This document shows positions 37,574-52,049 of a stretch of 64,000 nt of DNA, one piece after another. The notes below the pieces were generated by a model, which did not search any database, was not told where the DNA came from, and was given only the letters and a program-made list of their open reading frames with translations. The DNA is from Stercorarius parasiticus. Its lineage: Eukaryota; Chordata; Aves; Charadriiformes; Stercorariidae. Where the stretch lies: contig VWZL01003416.1 in assembly GCA_013396915.1 (NCBI GenBank), positions 449,722-513,721 on the forward strand, given 5' to 3'. Position 1 is the stretch's first letter. Each line of letters starts with the position of its first letter. Position numbers and translations under genes: made by a program.

Positions 37574-40354
37574 CTGTACAAGAAACAAAAACATTATTTA
37601 CTGATCTTATAATACACCTTTTGTTAGGTAGAAATATTTTTTGTAACTGATAAATGGAGAAAACTGACTTCTAAGTAAAATATACCCTGACTTTAACTAG
37701 AGTTAGCGCTACAAAAATCAGTACAAATACATGTGAACATAATATAAAATGCAGTGTCGTCTTCCCAGAATGGATGGTCAAGAGAGTAGATGATAAGCTA
37801 AAAACTAAATAGCACTGTTAGGAAAGAAACTGTATTTTTTCCCAGTTTCAAAAATAAAGGCTTAACTTCAGGCTCCCAAAATCCATGGCTATTGTGAGAT
37901 CGAGGTTGAAGGAGGAGTCTCAGGTAGCCATCTACTGGTTTCTGTAAGCCAGTGGTGAACTCTGCCGTAGGTTCTGCTGCCTCTGTCCCACGGGTAGGAC
38001 AGCAGAGAGTGATACAAGGCAGGGAAACCAGAAACTCTCCCCCTCATTTAATGGGGAGGACTTATCCTTCCGGAAAACTACTATAGAAAGTAAAAAGGAT
38101 GAGATCAACCACCTTTCCCATCTTCTTGAGCCATATAGAATTTAGCAGAGACAAACATTGTATTTTCTGTTTTAAAAAAAATACTCTTTTTCCTGATAGA
38201 TAAATTGCCTGCTGTTCATCACAGCCAGTGGCTTTCTCATTAAATAATGTTCTATTTCATAACATGCTTCATTAGAATTAGATAACCCACAACTTCTTAA
38301 AGTTTCAGAGAGTCCTCAGCACTGGTAGAGCTACGATACTGGGCAGGACCACCTTCGGTCCTCAAATCTTTGTTTCATTAATCTACAGGCAGCCTGATTT
38401 TTGTATGCCATAGAGTAGTAAAAATGAGCTTTTAGTTCTTAAGAAAATTCAACTGTAAGCAATTAAATACAACGGTAAACAGATTAAGCCTAAGAGCCTT
38501 GTCTTTAAGGACAATAACCATATAGTGCTACTAATGAAAATGCAATTGAACGTCCTTTGCTTGGATAAACACCCCTAACAGGATTGTTTAGTGTGCAATG
38601 ATTTCATCTGACTAAGTGACTTCACTGCGAATCAGCTTTTAAAGTAGATTTCTAATAAAGATGGACAAATTAATATTTATCTAGGCTGTGTGCTTAAACT
38701 CTTGGATCGCATGGAGACCAGAGCTGAGGATCCTTACGGCACTGATAGGCAACCGCAGCCTAATGCGGGTGAATGCAGCCTCTGTTTTGGATGGGGTATA
38801 ACCAAGGGACTCTCACTTGAGTCCAGTTTTGCCAGTCACCAAAGCTTTAAAATGGAAGGAGGAGGATTTGGCCTGTTTGTCTGGCTCCTCATCACTAATG
38901 AGTTCCGTTATAACAACGAGTTTCTTGTGCCTACGTAGTTAAAATCCAGTGGTTGACCTTTTGGAGGTACAATGTCAACTCAACAGCTTGAGATCTCTTT
39001 AGAAGATTAAATCTGTCAAGAAAAAAAGCTCTTCTGTATATGTATCTTTCTTCCTGCATGTGAACCTTAAAAGCAAGAAGGATTATAGACCGCATCCGCA
39101 CTTAACACCTACAAAGCTAACCCTATCTTTAAGGTTTTTGTGCGTTGATTAGAGATCAGCTCAGTTCTTTACAGGCAACAAGGGTCATTGAAGGAAGTGT
39201 TCCCCTACTTCAGGTGTGATAAGTTGGTTTGTTCTTTTTCTTTTTCTTTCACATCCCTTCTCCGCTGAGCGAAGTTACACAGTGTATGTAATAACACCCA
39301 TACATTTAAGATTTTCTATCATCTTGTTATCAGTAGAAGTTATAAATCAGAGAATTCATCACTTTTAACTTTGCTCATGGTACCGTATATATCTGCTGAA
39401 GCGTCTCTATGGATAAGACATGCTATATGTAGCTAAAAGACCCAGAGAATTATGTTCACATCAGTGAACATAAAAGTATCATCAAGTTTTTCTGTAATAA
39501 CACTTTTCAGCTGAATTGGCCATGCTGTGACCTCTGTTGAATTTATGGGAATGAGAGATTTGAAGCTACTCCTCGGACTTTCAAGTTCTTGAATGATTGT
39601 GAGAAGAAAAGAATCATTTAGGCATCCCTTCAGTATAAAGTGCAGCAATTCAGAGTTTCCTTGAGTCTTACTGCTGATATGAAGAGTTATGTTTAGACCT
39701 GCATAACCCCTCAGTTATCTTTGACAAAAACCAAGACATGAGTCTCTGTAAACCATATCCGAGCAGATAAGGATTCAGCAAATATGTTTAAGGACGGTGA
39801 AGATTGGGTTCTGCCAGGTCTTCTCTAAGACACTTCAGAGTAAGAGTTCAAAGAAACGCATAATAACTCAACCTTTAATCTCACAAAATCAGAGTAATAT
39901 TTTTAAAGGGTTTTGCCTGTGTTTGTGACCATCTAGGTTGTATACTTTTTATCTCCCAAACTCTCCCCTGATTTTTGTGTAGCATTTCTGCAGCGGCTCA
40001 ATGCTTTTTGAGATAGACCACTCCACGTTTGTTCCATACAAACAACAGCGATATGCACCAAAAGGAAGACTCAACTGAATTTTACAGAAATGGCTTCTTC
40101 TGTACTAAGCAGAAAGGTTATGAATAGACAAAATAGCCCTAGTGTCTGATATTAGTGAGATGCACAATTAAATGCACTCACTGGTATGAGAGACTCTTTT
40201 GGTACCACTATGGACACCACTGGGAAGGTTTGTGTTGGGTGAACCGTCTCAGTGCAGCCTGCCAAGCACATCATTGTTTTTCAAGCTCTGATGGAGATGA
40301 CACCACATATTTGTGTGGTTCTTCACCCTTTACTGTATTTTGCTGGCATTTCTT

Positions 40355-40672
40355 CTGAAAGGAGGTTGTAGGGAGGTGGAGGTCAGTCTCTTCTCCCAAG
40401 TAACAGGTGATAGGACAAGAAGAAATGGCCTCAAGTTGTGCCAGGGGAGGGTTAGATTAGATATGAGGCAAAGTTTTTGCACTGAGAGGGTTACCAAGCA
40501 TTGTAACAAGCTGCTCAGGGGAGTGGTGGAATCGCCATCCCTGGAGGTATTTAAGACGGACAGACGTGATGCTGAGGGACATGGTTTAGTGATGGTTTTT
40601 GTCAGTGTTAGGTTCATGGTTGGACTCGATGATCTGAAAGGTCCCTTCCAACCCAGGCAATTCTATGATTCT
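40355..40672 (+). mobile_element. CR1 LINE 3' fragment (older, frame broken)
   Basis: Starting at CTGAAAGGAGG, the sequence follows the CR1 3' end: CTCTTCTCCCAAGTAACAGG, ATGGCCTCAAGTTGTGCCAG, a GAGTGGTGGAATCGCCATCC block, CCCTGGAGGTATTTAAGA, then TTGGACTCGATGATCTGA and CCTTCCAACC, ending in ATTCTATGATTCT. It belongs to a different CR1 subfamily from the copy at 20 kb (C/Y-like by the GGGACATGGTTTAGTGATGG block). It is about 320 bp, 5'-truncated and antisense to SPATA16. Confidence 0.92.
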
Positions 40673-43600
40673 GGTAAAAGGACTTGGCTATGCAGCAGGA
40701 GAAGGACTGTTTCCTTGTCACTGTTGTCCTGTTTGCCACTGAATATTGAGTCTGACTGAGCGTTTTCGGGGCGCGGGGGTGAGGCAAGTAGAGTGCCAGG
40801 AAGCACCTGAGAGCTCATTTGGGGAAGTTCCCAAGGGAGGAGTCAGGCAGGAAGGAGGCAGAGAGCTGGGATTTTGCAGCATAGATAGGGACGTGGAGAA
40901 GAGTTGTAGAAAGACTCGCATCTGAGTTTCAAAGGGGAAGAGGAAAAAGGAAAACTTCCTAGGGGTCCAAAGGAGCCTCTGTAGCTACAGATTGTTGTAA
41001 CTTTGGGAAACCCTGCGGGACTGAGAGCAAGGGAAGAAGAAAGGCTGTGCCATGCACAGACATAATGAGCAGGGAGGAGATTTGTTTGCAATTTTCATGT
41101 TTCGCCCAGCAGAACCGAGTTTGCTTTATCTTGCCGTAGTCTGCAGCCCAATGACACTACCTTTGAAGATCAAAAGGGCTGTTGGTGTGTTTTGGAGTGC
41201 TTTAAGTAAAAGGTAAAAGCAGCTCCATCTCACTCCTCTGAATAGCTTGAGGTCTTGTCACCATTCAAATATAGATGTGGGCTGGGAAAGGCAGTTACAT
41301 TTTGTATCATTGAGAGTTTCTTTTCCCAGAGCTATGTTATACAATTTTATTTTCATTCCAAACCGGCAAATTTGCGGTAGCATCTTACCTAAGGCTTTGG
41401 TGAGCTTTTGGTGTGCAGAAATCTTGCCAATGTCTTAAAGGTTATATGGGCTATGAAATTGAAGCAAACAACTTAAACATTTGAAGCTTTGCAGCCCATC
41501 TGGGGTTAAAAACCCACAATGTACCATTTTACGTCCTTTACCAGCGAATCTAACAGTATTTTTTACTTTTAAACTTAGTCTACCTGAGAGTACCCCTGTT
41601 AGTAGATAAGGATATTTTTCCAGAGATAATGTTAAAAAAATCCAGCCAAAGGATATTTAGACTTTCATAGGGGCCCTTGTTACAACTGGAGGCCATCGTG
41701 CAGGTTTTGTGTACGTGCCTCCTTTAGACGACTGCTGAGTTATCCCGGCCACAGAGTTACTACGTATATAAATGAAAGGTAAGAAATGAAAGCATTACCT
41801 GCAGTTTTTGTGTTAGTGGTGAACTGATGCTAGTGATGTTATGCTTTCACTGATAAAGGAGATTTCTCTTGCAGTGTGTAGGACCCTATAAATACGTTGC
41901 TGAAACCACCGTCGCATAAAAGCTTGTGATAAAGTACTTTGGCAGAGGTCACAGAACAAGTCTGTGACACTGTGAACTTGGCGTACATCTTGTTGTGGTA
42001 TTAAGGCTTTAATTTTGGCAGTAGCAAACAAGGAAATTCTATGAGTAAAGAGCTCCCGGGCATTAGCTAATAAGGAAGAGAAGAAAAGATCCCCCCAAAC
42101 CCACCATGGCTTTGGTAAAGACCAATGGAAACGCTGATTGTTAAGGCAGCTTCCTAGTTAGCATGTGTATAATTTGGAAGAATAAAATTAGAACTCTGGT
42201 GATCTGTACTTTGGCACGTTGGAACTGTTTTCACTGAAAGCAAGGTGAAAGATTCAGGTGTAAGAAACTGGCAATGGTCGCAGTTTACTAACCACTACTA
42301 CGGGTTTGGTTTATCTTAAATTCAGGAATATGGTTTGCCTTAAAGAAGGTGGTGCCCAATGGATATCCATCTAGGTGTGTGGATACAGATCTATATCTGA
42401 TAGCAAATTTAGCTCGGGAAAACAAGTAAGTTTGGTCAAACCGTGTGTGGCAATGAGTTTCTTTGCCAAATTCCATGAGATCACTTGTGCTTTCTTCTGC
42501 CCGACTGAAAGGGTTAAGAGTTGGTTTGAATACAGCAATAACCTCCTAGCCTTGCTGGAGCTGATTGCTTTGCTTTTCCTTCCCTTTTTTTTTTTCTTTT
42601 TCTTTCTTCCTTAGCAGAGGAACGTTTAATCATGCCTTTCCGTTTTAAAGATAAATTTACGGTTTTCCCCAGAGTGATTTTTAGAGTGGCTAATCAGAGG
42701 GACAAACCTGAAAAGGCAAGAAATATTTAATTAGTGCCTTTTCTTCTGACTAGCCAACGGTCCTAACCAGACGCCTTCACTTCAGAGCCGTCCAAGTAAT
42801 CAGCCTGGTAACGTCATTGCATTGCACATCAGGCACCTGGCAAGTTGAACGCTAACTGCATCCCAGAAAATGTCGGCTAAGGAAGGCTACTTCTGAAAAT
42901 AACTTTCAAAACCTGATAGCAAGCCTCACACGGGGCTGAAAACAAACCGCTCTTTGCATATTGCACTGTAACCCAGCCCTTACAGTTATGAGGCGCTATC
43001 AAAAGTACTGCAGGAAACCAGCATCACAAAGAACAAGTTAATGGCGGTTTTGTCTCAGTGGAGAGGGGAAAAAAAAGAAAAAGTCAGCATGGAGAATAAA
43101 AGGGAAAGGATTTTCTCTCAGTGATATTATTTAATGCAGCATAACTTCCCGGCTTCTGTTCAAAGCCATACTGATATTCTTGGTATGCAATTTCAGTCAG
43201 CAGAGCAGGAATTGGATATAAACCCCTTGTCTTTATTGTTAATGAGATTTGTGTAAATAACTTGCTAGAAAACATATTGAAAATATATAATTCACTACTA
43301 AATATGAACGCAGGCGTCAGGTAAGCAGAACAAAATTTACTGGGCTTCCCGCAATGTGCTCTGCGATGGGTAATTCAGATAATATGTACGTATGATATTT
43401 TTGGTGTATTAGCTGCTCTATGCAGAGTTAGCACTGGATTCTGTAACAGTAATGTGTGCGCAGCACGTATTTGCTATCCGGGGGATATTATTGGTTACAC
43501 AGTACTGGCTGAGCGCCAAATACACCTCGGATATGCCAAGTTATGAGAAATGATCCCTGTTTCTATTCGGAAAACCACTATTTGCCAGAAAATCAGGGAT

Positions 43601-46600
43601 CTGGTGAGCATTGACTTCACCAGTTGAATTTACCAGGCTGCTTGCCCTCGCTGTGGGGTCTGGTGGGGTGGGATTCAGTCTGCTCTCCCCTTAGTTCCCT
43701 TGGGTTTATCTTAAGCTCTGTCTATGTCTAGGCTTAAATTTCTTCTTTGGCTACAACCAACCAGCCTTTTTGCAGGAACACAGAGGTGCATGGAAGGGAC
43801 CTGGTGACCAGGTGGGGCAGAACGTTAGAGAAGTCCAAACCCAAATTTTATGCTCCCCAAAGGCTGACTGGTTTTGCATATCTGTCACTGGTTTGGCCCT
43901 TTTCGGAGACAAGAGCTCTCTGCAAAACTGAGATTTCAAGTGCCCACCAAATTCAGAGGATATAGCTTTTTAGTTTGTGCTCATTTCTAGGTGGATGCTG
44001 CTTTATAAAAATAAACTTGACGTGAATCTTTCCCTCCCACAGAAGCTAACGATGTTCCCTGCAGCACTCACTCCTAAGCCTCAGTCATTCCTCTTTATTG
44101 GCCCAACTTCAGACAAAGGCTTTACCTTTACCTCCCCCCAGCACAAACTTAGGGGTCTTTCTCATATGGTAAATTTGCTTCGGAAGCATTAAATCAGGAG
44201 CAAGGGTTTTAGGAAAACATCATCCATTTAACTTCAGCTTAATCTGTGCGCTGTGCTATAAATCTGTGCCTCTCATTACCAATCCCTATTTTATGGAGTG
44301 TTCCCGTTATCAGTACTGCCAGGGTGAGAGGAGTAGTCACAGAAGCAAAACAAAAAAAAATACAGCCACCCAAACCCTCTGTAATGAAACATATATTGTG
44401 GAATCGATATACTACAATAGGTTCTGAGGAACTTTATATTCTGTACCACATACTGAAATCTCCTTTATAGATTGCCTTTTGTAACACAAAATTTGTCAGT
44501 CCTCCACGCTGAGTCCATCCAAGACCAAGCCAAACCGAGGACGGTGTAAATACTCCACGTGAAAACCAAACCATCAGAGAAAAGTCAAAATGGGTACCAG
44601 TACCTCCTCTTGACGCGATTGTAGTTCAACATGCTCATTGGACATTGAAGCAGGAGCATCAGTCTGTATATAGCGTTCACAGGAGGAGCTGGCCAAAAAT
44701 GAATGTTTTTTTTGGAGGCAACTGTCAGCTGGTGTGATGTGACTATATTGTAGCAAGATTTTGAGAACTGTCATGATTGCTTGGAAAAAGCAATATAATT
44801 TCAGGCCAACTAATTTATTCCCTTTGATGCCAAGAGATTTGCTACTGCTAAGTCCAAACACAGAGATATCTCACTAGCGCTTTTATTAAGCGCTATGTGA
44901 AAGGTTCGCTCTGTTTTGATGGACAGGATTATTAGGGAAAAGCAATCATTTGCTGAAGCCTTATTTTCATGCCACTTCTGGATATGACATTAAAGTTAGC
45001 TGCGAGGCCAGCTCTCCCCTCTCTCCCTACCTCAGGATGGTGTGGATCTGGTAAACTCCACCAAGAATCCTCTCAACAGTATTGTCAGCGTTAGAAACAC
45101 AGCACGCATCCATGCCTCAGGAATAAACAGAAAGAGAGCTCTTCCCTAAAGTAACCTAACCAGAATTCATTCCCCCCTACTTTTTATTGTTTGGTTCACC
45201 TCTGTAAAGCTTTTCAGCATTTATATTCATTTTACACTGTCAAAAGCTGAACAGGAGTAAGATAACAAATGGTTCTGGTAGCAGCTGTCACCACCTACTG
45301 TCTGTGTATGCCTGTGTGAATCTCTAAATGGAAATAAAGTACTTTAATAACACATTTTCTCTAAACTGTCCTCACAGATAAAGTTACTCTCAAATCAGTC
45401 CATGAACGCTTTCCAATTCGGTGCCCACTTCAGGCTGCATCTCTGCCTCCCCTCTGCAGAGTCTAGGTAGGTATGCAGCAGTATGATTTAAAGACATTTC
45501 AGACAGAAAATACTTTAACAGCACACCTTCCGTGGCTGCCGCTTGCCTGCATTAGCTGCTTTTGGTGTTTGAACCTTCTCCTGACTTGCCTAAGTTTCTT
45601 GCTATGAATTAAACTGCTTGTCCATTGTGTTTTTTGCGCTGCCTTGGCTCTAGCCAGGAAGCCCCGAGAGCCACAAATTAAACACGAATTGCTCTGCCCT
45701 CCCTGTTCCTGTGCGGTACCTTCCAGGAGCAGATGGCAGCTGGGAGGATAAATACCTCCAATTTCTTAGGGCCCCGAACATAAAAGGAACTTTTCTTCGA
45801 AATGGGCTCTAAGGTGTTGCTTTACATCAAGAGAGGTGAGGTAGCATCGCGCCTTTGGGTTTATCTGTTGTTGGGTATCACAACGCCTACGATACATGCG
45901 GGGAGCTGGGGGGCTCAGGCACCTAAAGATTTTTGAGATGCCCGGCTTTCATAGAAACCCTTTATGAATCCTGCCCTGAGCCATGCCTGATGTTGACTGT
46001 TGAGCAGAAGGCTGAGCCCGTGTCTTTCAAGATGGTCTAGTGCCTCCTCCAAGGCTGTCCCAAGTCTTGTTGTCCCAAGTCTTTTTTCTTTTTTCCTCTT
46101 TTTATTTTTTTTCCTCTGTTACCTACTGAGGAATCTACTCCATGGACCTTATCTCCGTTTATCAGTGATTGTAAAACATGTGGTTTGCATGTGTTTAGGT
46201 CAACGAGGCTTTTGATTGTAAGTGACAAGTGGTGGGTGATAATTATTTTTAATCAAATATACTGCTTAACATTTACAAAGTATGGAGAAAATATTTGGTG
46301 CTTTTGAGCACCTGTCACCTCCAGGTAAATAATTTAATAGCATGCGAGGAAGCCAATTAGAGTTAATTAGAAGTTGACTGATCTGCTTTGGCACCAAAAC
46401 GATTGGAAAATATGGCCTGTCCTTTCTGGAACAGGGATTTTGCTCACGTACACACACACGAGTGAGGAAATATATTGTTTTATGGTCAATATGTACTATT
46501 CCTTTGAGGAAAAAGGTATTTTATAAGCCAGATATGTAACAGCAGTTCAGGCAAGAGGAACAGGGGCACGAATCCTTACAGACAAATAGCCGTGCAGTTC

Positions 46601-49349
46601 CTCAGCTTTATTTCATGGTGATGGGCATGCTGGAAATGTCTAGAAGATTAATAGATTCAAATTCAGTGATCAAAAAATGGGAGCATGTCCAAATGGATCA
46701 TTATAACAGATTCCTACTCTATCCCACAAGCCAAATTTGAGCCATCTGTAAGCTTCACATTCCTGGTCTAAAATCTTCTGCAGCCATAAAAGACAATAAG
46801 TATCAGTAGGGAAAAAAAAAAAAATCAATTTCTTGGCTTTGCAGCCTAAAAATATAGTGATGTGAGTACAGGGAGAGAAAAACTGCTGATTATCAGGGCT
46901 TTTTTTTCTTTTTTTTTTTTTTTTTTTTTGGGCAAGTTAAGTGAGTAGGCCGTATTTAGGAAACTACTTTGTTGTTAGAGGTGAAAAGAACATTTCTAGA
47001 GAGTAAAGTCAGCATCTTGGGCTCACTCAGGCTTTGGGGGATCAGTGACTGCCCTCTTTGATGTTCTCTGTCCAAGACCTACTGTACTCCCAGGAAGTTT
47101 CTAGAAGACGTGCGCTGATGGTAAGGATAGATAATTTATGAGTCTAATGTTTTAGCTCCAGAAAGTTGCTGCTGAAAGAAACTATTTAGCATTTTGCATG
47201 CTCTCCCTTGAGGACTTTCATGGTGTTAAACTGTATGCAGTCCTTGCATAGCTCTTCTTGGTGAGAGGGGCCAGGGAAAACTCTATAAATAAAGTCCCGC
47301 TCTCTACCCCTTGCATTCCCCCTGGATGACCAGTCTCCGTGCTCCATAAAGCAAGGGGATACACAGTGATGGCTTCTTAGACCTCAAGACACTTGCAAAA
47401 AGAGACAATGTTGGGGGAGGAAGGGTGGGCAGAAACATGGCTGTGCCCTAGTCTTTCCGCAGCAGTTAGCACTGATCCAATGGTCACAATAAAGGAGGGC
47501 ATCCAAATACCCTTATCCTGCCGTGTCCCCAGGGCTGCCCTTGCAGCGATGCCTCTAAGAAAGCTGCCTGTGCTTTTCTAACGTGCTCTACCAGTGGATA
47601 GCCTACTTAAGATGGACCTCTTTTCACACAGGTATTTACATAGGAAATACTCATTTTTCGCTTCTCATGTCATGAAGCTGATGGAAGGCGTGGTTGAACC
47701 ATGCTGCCCGACTCTATATTGATGTGCGGTTTTGTCCACGAGGCACTAATGCCACATCCGCTTATAAAATATTTGCTTTTTGTGGATATTGTTGCCTGGA
47801 AGGGGGAGCGTGGTCTCGACAAAGCCTTCTCTGCAAGCAGTGAATCACAAGGCAATGAGCCGCAGGAAAGGTTAATCTAAAAACTCAAGGTGCGCAGAAA
47901 AGATGGCACGAATGTTTATCTCCCTGCCATAGGAACGGTGCCCACAATAGCCATCTGTGGAAAATGGAGATATTCCAGCTTGTGGAAGGCACCACAACAG
48001 CACTCTGGTGAATTAATCACACGTTGTTTGAGGCCTTCACCTCACACGTGGGATGCATTTCGTGTCTCTGAGACATTCTACGCCGAAAGCTGTGTGCCGA
48101 GATACCGTGGACTTCTTTCTGTGCACAGCAGTCATGAACCTCTCTCATTTATTGTTTAATCATAGGGGAGGATTATTTTCAGAACAACAGGGTCTGAAAT
48201 TTAAATTTGTGCAGGTTTTCAACAGGATGATGTTTCTGAAGTCTTTTACGCTCTCTGATATTAGGAGATCAGTTTGAGACAAGATCTTTTGATCCTCATA
48301 AAGGTTTAATGTTATTTTGTAGCTAAGCTGTTAATAATTGGCTAGAGATTTTGTAGATATACGTATATGGTTTCCACTGAGGTTTTAAGCTAAAGAATGA
48401 TTTCTCATACCCTTCAGATCCCAGCCCAGATGTTCAAGTCCTATTTTGCTACGTTCTAGCAGATGGATGCCGAAAATTTAGGGAAATTTACAGTGTTTCT
48501 CAATGTAGTATATATAATATAGCGTATTTTTGAGCTAGAAAGTAGAAGAGTGAAGACTATTGCCCCAATTTCTTCCGCTGTTTTCCTCACTAGCAACAGA
48601 AAGTACTTAATTCTTAAGCTCTAATGGTGAGAGTTCTCCAAGGGAGCGTTATTTTTTCCTCTCCCAGGCCAACTATAATGCAGCTGACTAACATTAAGTC
48701 CCTCCTGATTAATTTAATGGTAGCTAAATAGTGCAGAAATAGTGAGAAGCCACCAATTCTTCTCTTGATAACACTGCCTTCCCCATGTCTGCGGTAATCA
48801 GCAGCATGACGTCCAACATATAAAAGTCTTTAAATTAAACAGGCACGTCAGTTTTCCTTTCTGACTAATAATTTTCTTTTTTTAAATCCCAAATCCAGTG
48901 CTAGACATTCAGAACTGCCTATTACTTGCATTATCTGAAAAACAACACGGTCTGAAGAATGATAATACCACATGAATATATAGATGGATCTAGAAAAGAC
49001 ATTTTGGCTTAGAGAGGAGCCAGGAAATGTTTGGTATTTGCAATATGTCAGGTAACAGTAACTTTAGTGGTACTATTGAAATTTAACTCTATGCACAGGG
49101 TTTTCTGGATCACAGTCTCTAACTCAAAACGTTGTAATGTCAGACTAAAGCCTTAATTTCCTTCAACCTGAAAAATGACTTTGAATTTTCTGACCTTTGA
49201 GCTTCTTACAAATCACGCGTCTCTTCACCCATGCAGAGGGGTTTTTGTTTATTTCTTCAAAAAGCAATGGGCAGAACAACCACAGTTCCGATCTCAGCAG
49301 CTTGGGTTCTCTGGTTTCCCTGCATCATCTCCAGTTTGCCTATATCTGA

Positions 49350-49750
49350 ACAAACAGACAAATTGGAGACGATGCAGAGAAAAGCAACAAAAATGATGCA
49401 GAGGTTTAGGAAACATGACCTGAGAGGAAATACGAAGATGATTGAATTTATTTAATTTAGAGAAAACTGAAAAGAGATATGCCAAGAGGCTGCAAGTACA
49501 GAGAGAATAAGGTGGGTAATGGTTCTTCATGTCAAATAAGGATCCAAAAAACATTACGGGCTATTTTGCACCATGGAAGATTGGGAAAAACTTTCTATCA
49601 GCTTGCTGATATAGATGAGAAGTCTGTCTTGCTGGAGATTTTTAGAAACAGAGTGCAGAAGTGTCTCTCAGGGATATTCTGGTTTTTGCTTTTGAGGAGA
49701 GCTGGATTAAGAGACCGCTGAGAAGCGCCAGCCCTACAATTCTGTGATTT
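49350..49750 (+). mobile_element. CR1 LINE 3' fragment (old, strongly diverged)
   Basis: Recognisable words are GGAGACGATGCAGAGAAAAG, CAACAAAAATGATGCAGAGG, GACCTGAGAGGAAATA, a TTTAGAGAAAACTGAAAAGA block (the SLEKRRLRG region), a GAGATTTTTAGAAACAGAGT block, and the terminal CCCTACAATTCTGTGATTT. Many substitutions and stops mark it as much older than the copy at 20 kb. The 5' boundary is uncertain and it could extend tens of bases further left. It has the same orientation as the other two CR1 pieces. Confidence 0.75.
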
Positions 49751-50428
49751 CCCAATCAGTCTGTCCACAATTCCAGGAAAGAATTCTTTAATCTCTACTT
49801 ATTCTTTCACTAGGATGTCTACGAGCTAGCCTTTCCCTTGCCTCTTAGGAGGAAACAAGTACTCCTTTCTTCTGAAGTGACAAGTGTTTTTGTCCCCATC
49901 ACTGTTCATTTCTGTGAAAAAGCCTAAAAAGGGCGGCACTTTCTAATTATACTCGCTCGCTGCTATAATATTTATTGTTTTTAAGATAAAATGCTTTCGG
50001 TATCGTAGGGAAAAAAAATAGGAAGAGGATATTTGCTTGTCAACTGCAAACCTCTGAGGTTTTACAAATGCTTTTGAAGGAAGTTTGGCAGCCGAGCACC
50101 GAAACAAGCGTAGTTGGACCCTTTTCCCTTTTTCAGGATGTCAAGTGCCCAGCTGAAGTGATTGGGGTCAGAGCAGAGACGAGACATTAGGGAGAGTCCA
50201 GAGAGTCCAGCTTGCAAGTCCTCTATTCTAATCACCAACCATATTCCTGTGAAGCGGCAAGTGTCTCTCTTTATTTATTTATTTATTTTATTTTATTTGA
50301 GAAGCAGACACTGGCCTTTAAAATCCTTACAGCTATGAAGAGCGGTTTTTTTGCGTCACGTATCACGGAAAAAGTCAAGGCCTCATCTGCACTGTAACTG
50401 TTAGCAGCTGGGTTAATTGTGAGGATAT

Positions 50429-50952
50429 AGGGCATCCTTTAAGGTTTATAAGACAGCTATGCTCTTGGAGATAGTGTTTCATCTGTTACTGTAGCCCTAA
50501 TGCTACCTCTTTGAAAGCAGCCTTTGGCTGTGGAGTGCTACTATTTAACAGGTTTAACGTTACTAAAAATTGAGATGCTGATGCCATTATTAAATTTCAT
50601 TCTGCACGCAAGCAAACAGTTTATCATAGTCTGTTCCCAGCAACTGTAATCCAATTTTTGTTATCTTACGTTGTTTAAAAAAGAGAGAGAGAGAGAGAAA
50701 GATACCGTACATCAATCTGATAAAAATGTTTAAATAACTGGTGCTTTTTTGTGATTATGTCGGTTTTACAGCAGCATTATGGAAACATGACAGGGTAACT
50801 AAAATCTGATTACGTCTAAGTCCTTGCCCATTATGTGATTATTATGAACCATGACTTCTACTGGCACATTATGAATTACGTGGTCATAATACAAGGGATT
50901 TCCAATATAATTAACTGAGATTAGCAGCACTAGAGAAATCTGGGAATAATGA
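50429..50952. repeat. Duplicated block A (copy 1)
   Basis: This 524-bp block starts AGGGCATCCTTTAAGG and ends GGGAATAATGA. It recurs, with no difference that I could find by eye, at 51234-51757 (offset 805). It includes the AGAGAGAGAGAGAGAG tract. A single N follows at 50953. It is probably an assembly artefact (see findings). Confidence 0.9.
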
Positions 50953-50953
50953 N
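50953..50953. other. Single-N join
   Basis: A lone N sits between blocks A and B, where the sequence jumps from the end of A to the start of B. It looks like a scaffold or gap-filler join rather than an ambiguous base. Confidence 0.8.
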
Positions 50954-50954
50954 T

Positions 50955-51232
50955 TCAGTCTGAAACTGGAAAGGGCTCTGCTTTTGAAAACATAGAAATA
51001 TTACTGAAGAGCAGATCTGTTGAAGACAGCTCAATTTTGAGCGCTTAAAGGCAGAGAGTCATGAAAATCACAGATTAGTTTCAAAGATCATAGCCAGGGT
51101 CATATTATTTCTTTAGTATCTCGGGCAGGCAAAAAGTCTGTCTTTCCACAAAAAACCCCAGTCCTTAGCTGCTCAAGAGAAAGTGGCCAGAGGGGGTTGC
51201 TCACTACCGGACCTTTCTTTACTCTTGCAAAA
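50955..51232. repeat. Duplicated block B (copy 1)
   Basis: This 278-bp block starts TCAGTCTGAAACTGG. It recurs at 52059-52336 (offset 1104) with one visible substitution (G at 51043 versus C at 52147). Copy 1 breaks off inside the poly-A run that continues for 17 A in copy 2, and a single N follows at 51233. Confidence 0.9.
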
Positions 51233-51233
51233 N

Positions 51234-51757
51234 AGGGCATCCTTTAAGGTTTATAAGACAGCTATGCTCTTGGAGATAGTGTTTCATCTGTTACTGTAGC
51301 CCTAATGCTACCTCTTTGAAAGCAGCCTTTGGCTGTGGAGTGCTACTATTTAACAGGTTTAACGTTACTAAAAATTGAGATGCTGATGCCATTATTAAAT
51401 TTCATTCTGCACGCAAGCAAACAGTTTATCATAGTCTGTTCCCAGCAACTGTAATCCAATTTTTGTTATCTTACGTTGTTTAAAAAAGAGAGAGAGAGAG
51501 AGAAAGATACCGTACATCAATCTGATAAAAATGTTTAAATAACTGGTGCTTTTTTGTGATTATGTCGGTTTTACAGCAGCATTATGGAAACATGACAGGG
51601 TAACTAAAATCTGATTACGTCTAAGTCCTTGCCCATTATGTGATTATTATGAACCATGACTTCTACTGGCACATTATGAATTACGTGGTCATAATACAAG
51701 GGATTTCCAATATAATTAACTGAGATTAGCAGCACTAGAGAAATCTGGGAATAATGA
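51234..51757. repeat. Duplicated block A (copy 2)
   Basis: Second copy of the block at 50429-50952. It continues into unique sequence (51758-52024) that copy 1 lacks and that leads to the 25-N gap. Confidence 0.9.
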
Positions 51758-52024
51758 TACAACTTTGAACAATCAGTTTTACTGTAAATGCTGCTAGCGC
51801 TGGCTTCCAGGAACCAAGAGGCTGGTGGATGTAACTGTGACCTACCTGCTGGGGTTTCCTACACCTCCTTTCTCTTCCCTCCCCCCGTGGAATTAATTGC
51901 AACCTTGCCAGAGTGTTAGGAACTCCCTCTTTTACTCTTTCCTTCTCATATTACACTGATAAAACTCAAGGCTGGCCAAGCTTTTCAAAAACGTCAAAGG
52001 TCTTTAGATACCTCCTTTGGGGGG

Positions 52025-52049
52025 NNNNNNNNNNNNNNNNNNNNNNNNN
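52025..52049. other. Assembly gap, 25 N, flanked by G runs
   Basis: The gap lies between TTTGGGGGG and GGGGTGGG. G-rich flanks are a common cause of short-read drop-out, so the missing sequence is probably G-rich. Confidence 0.99.
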
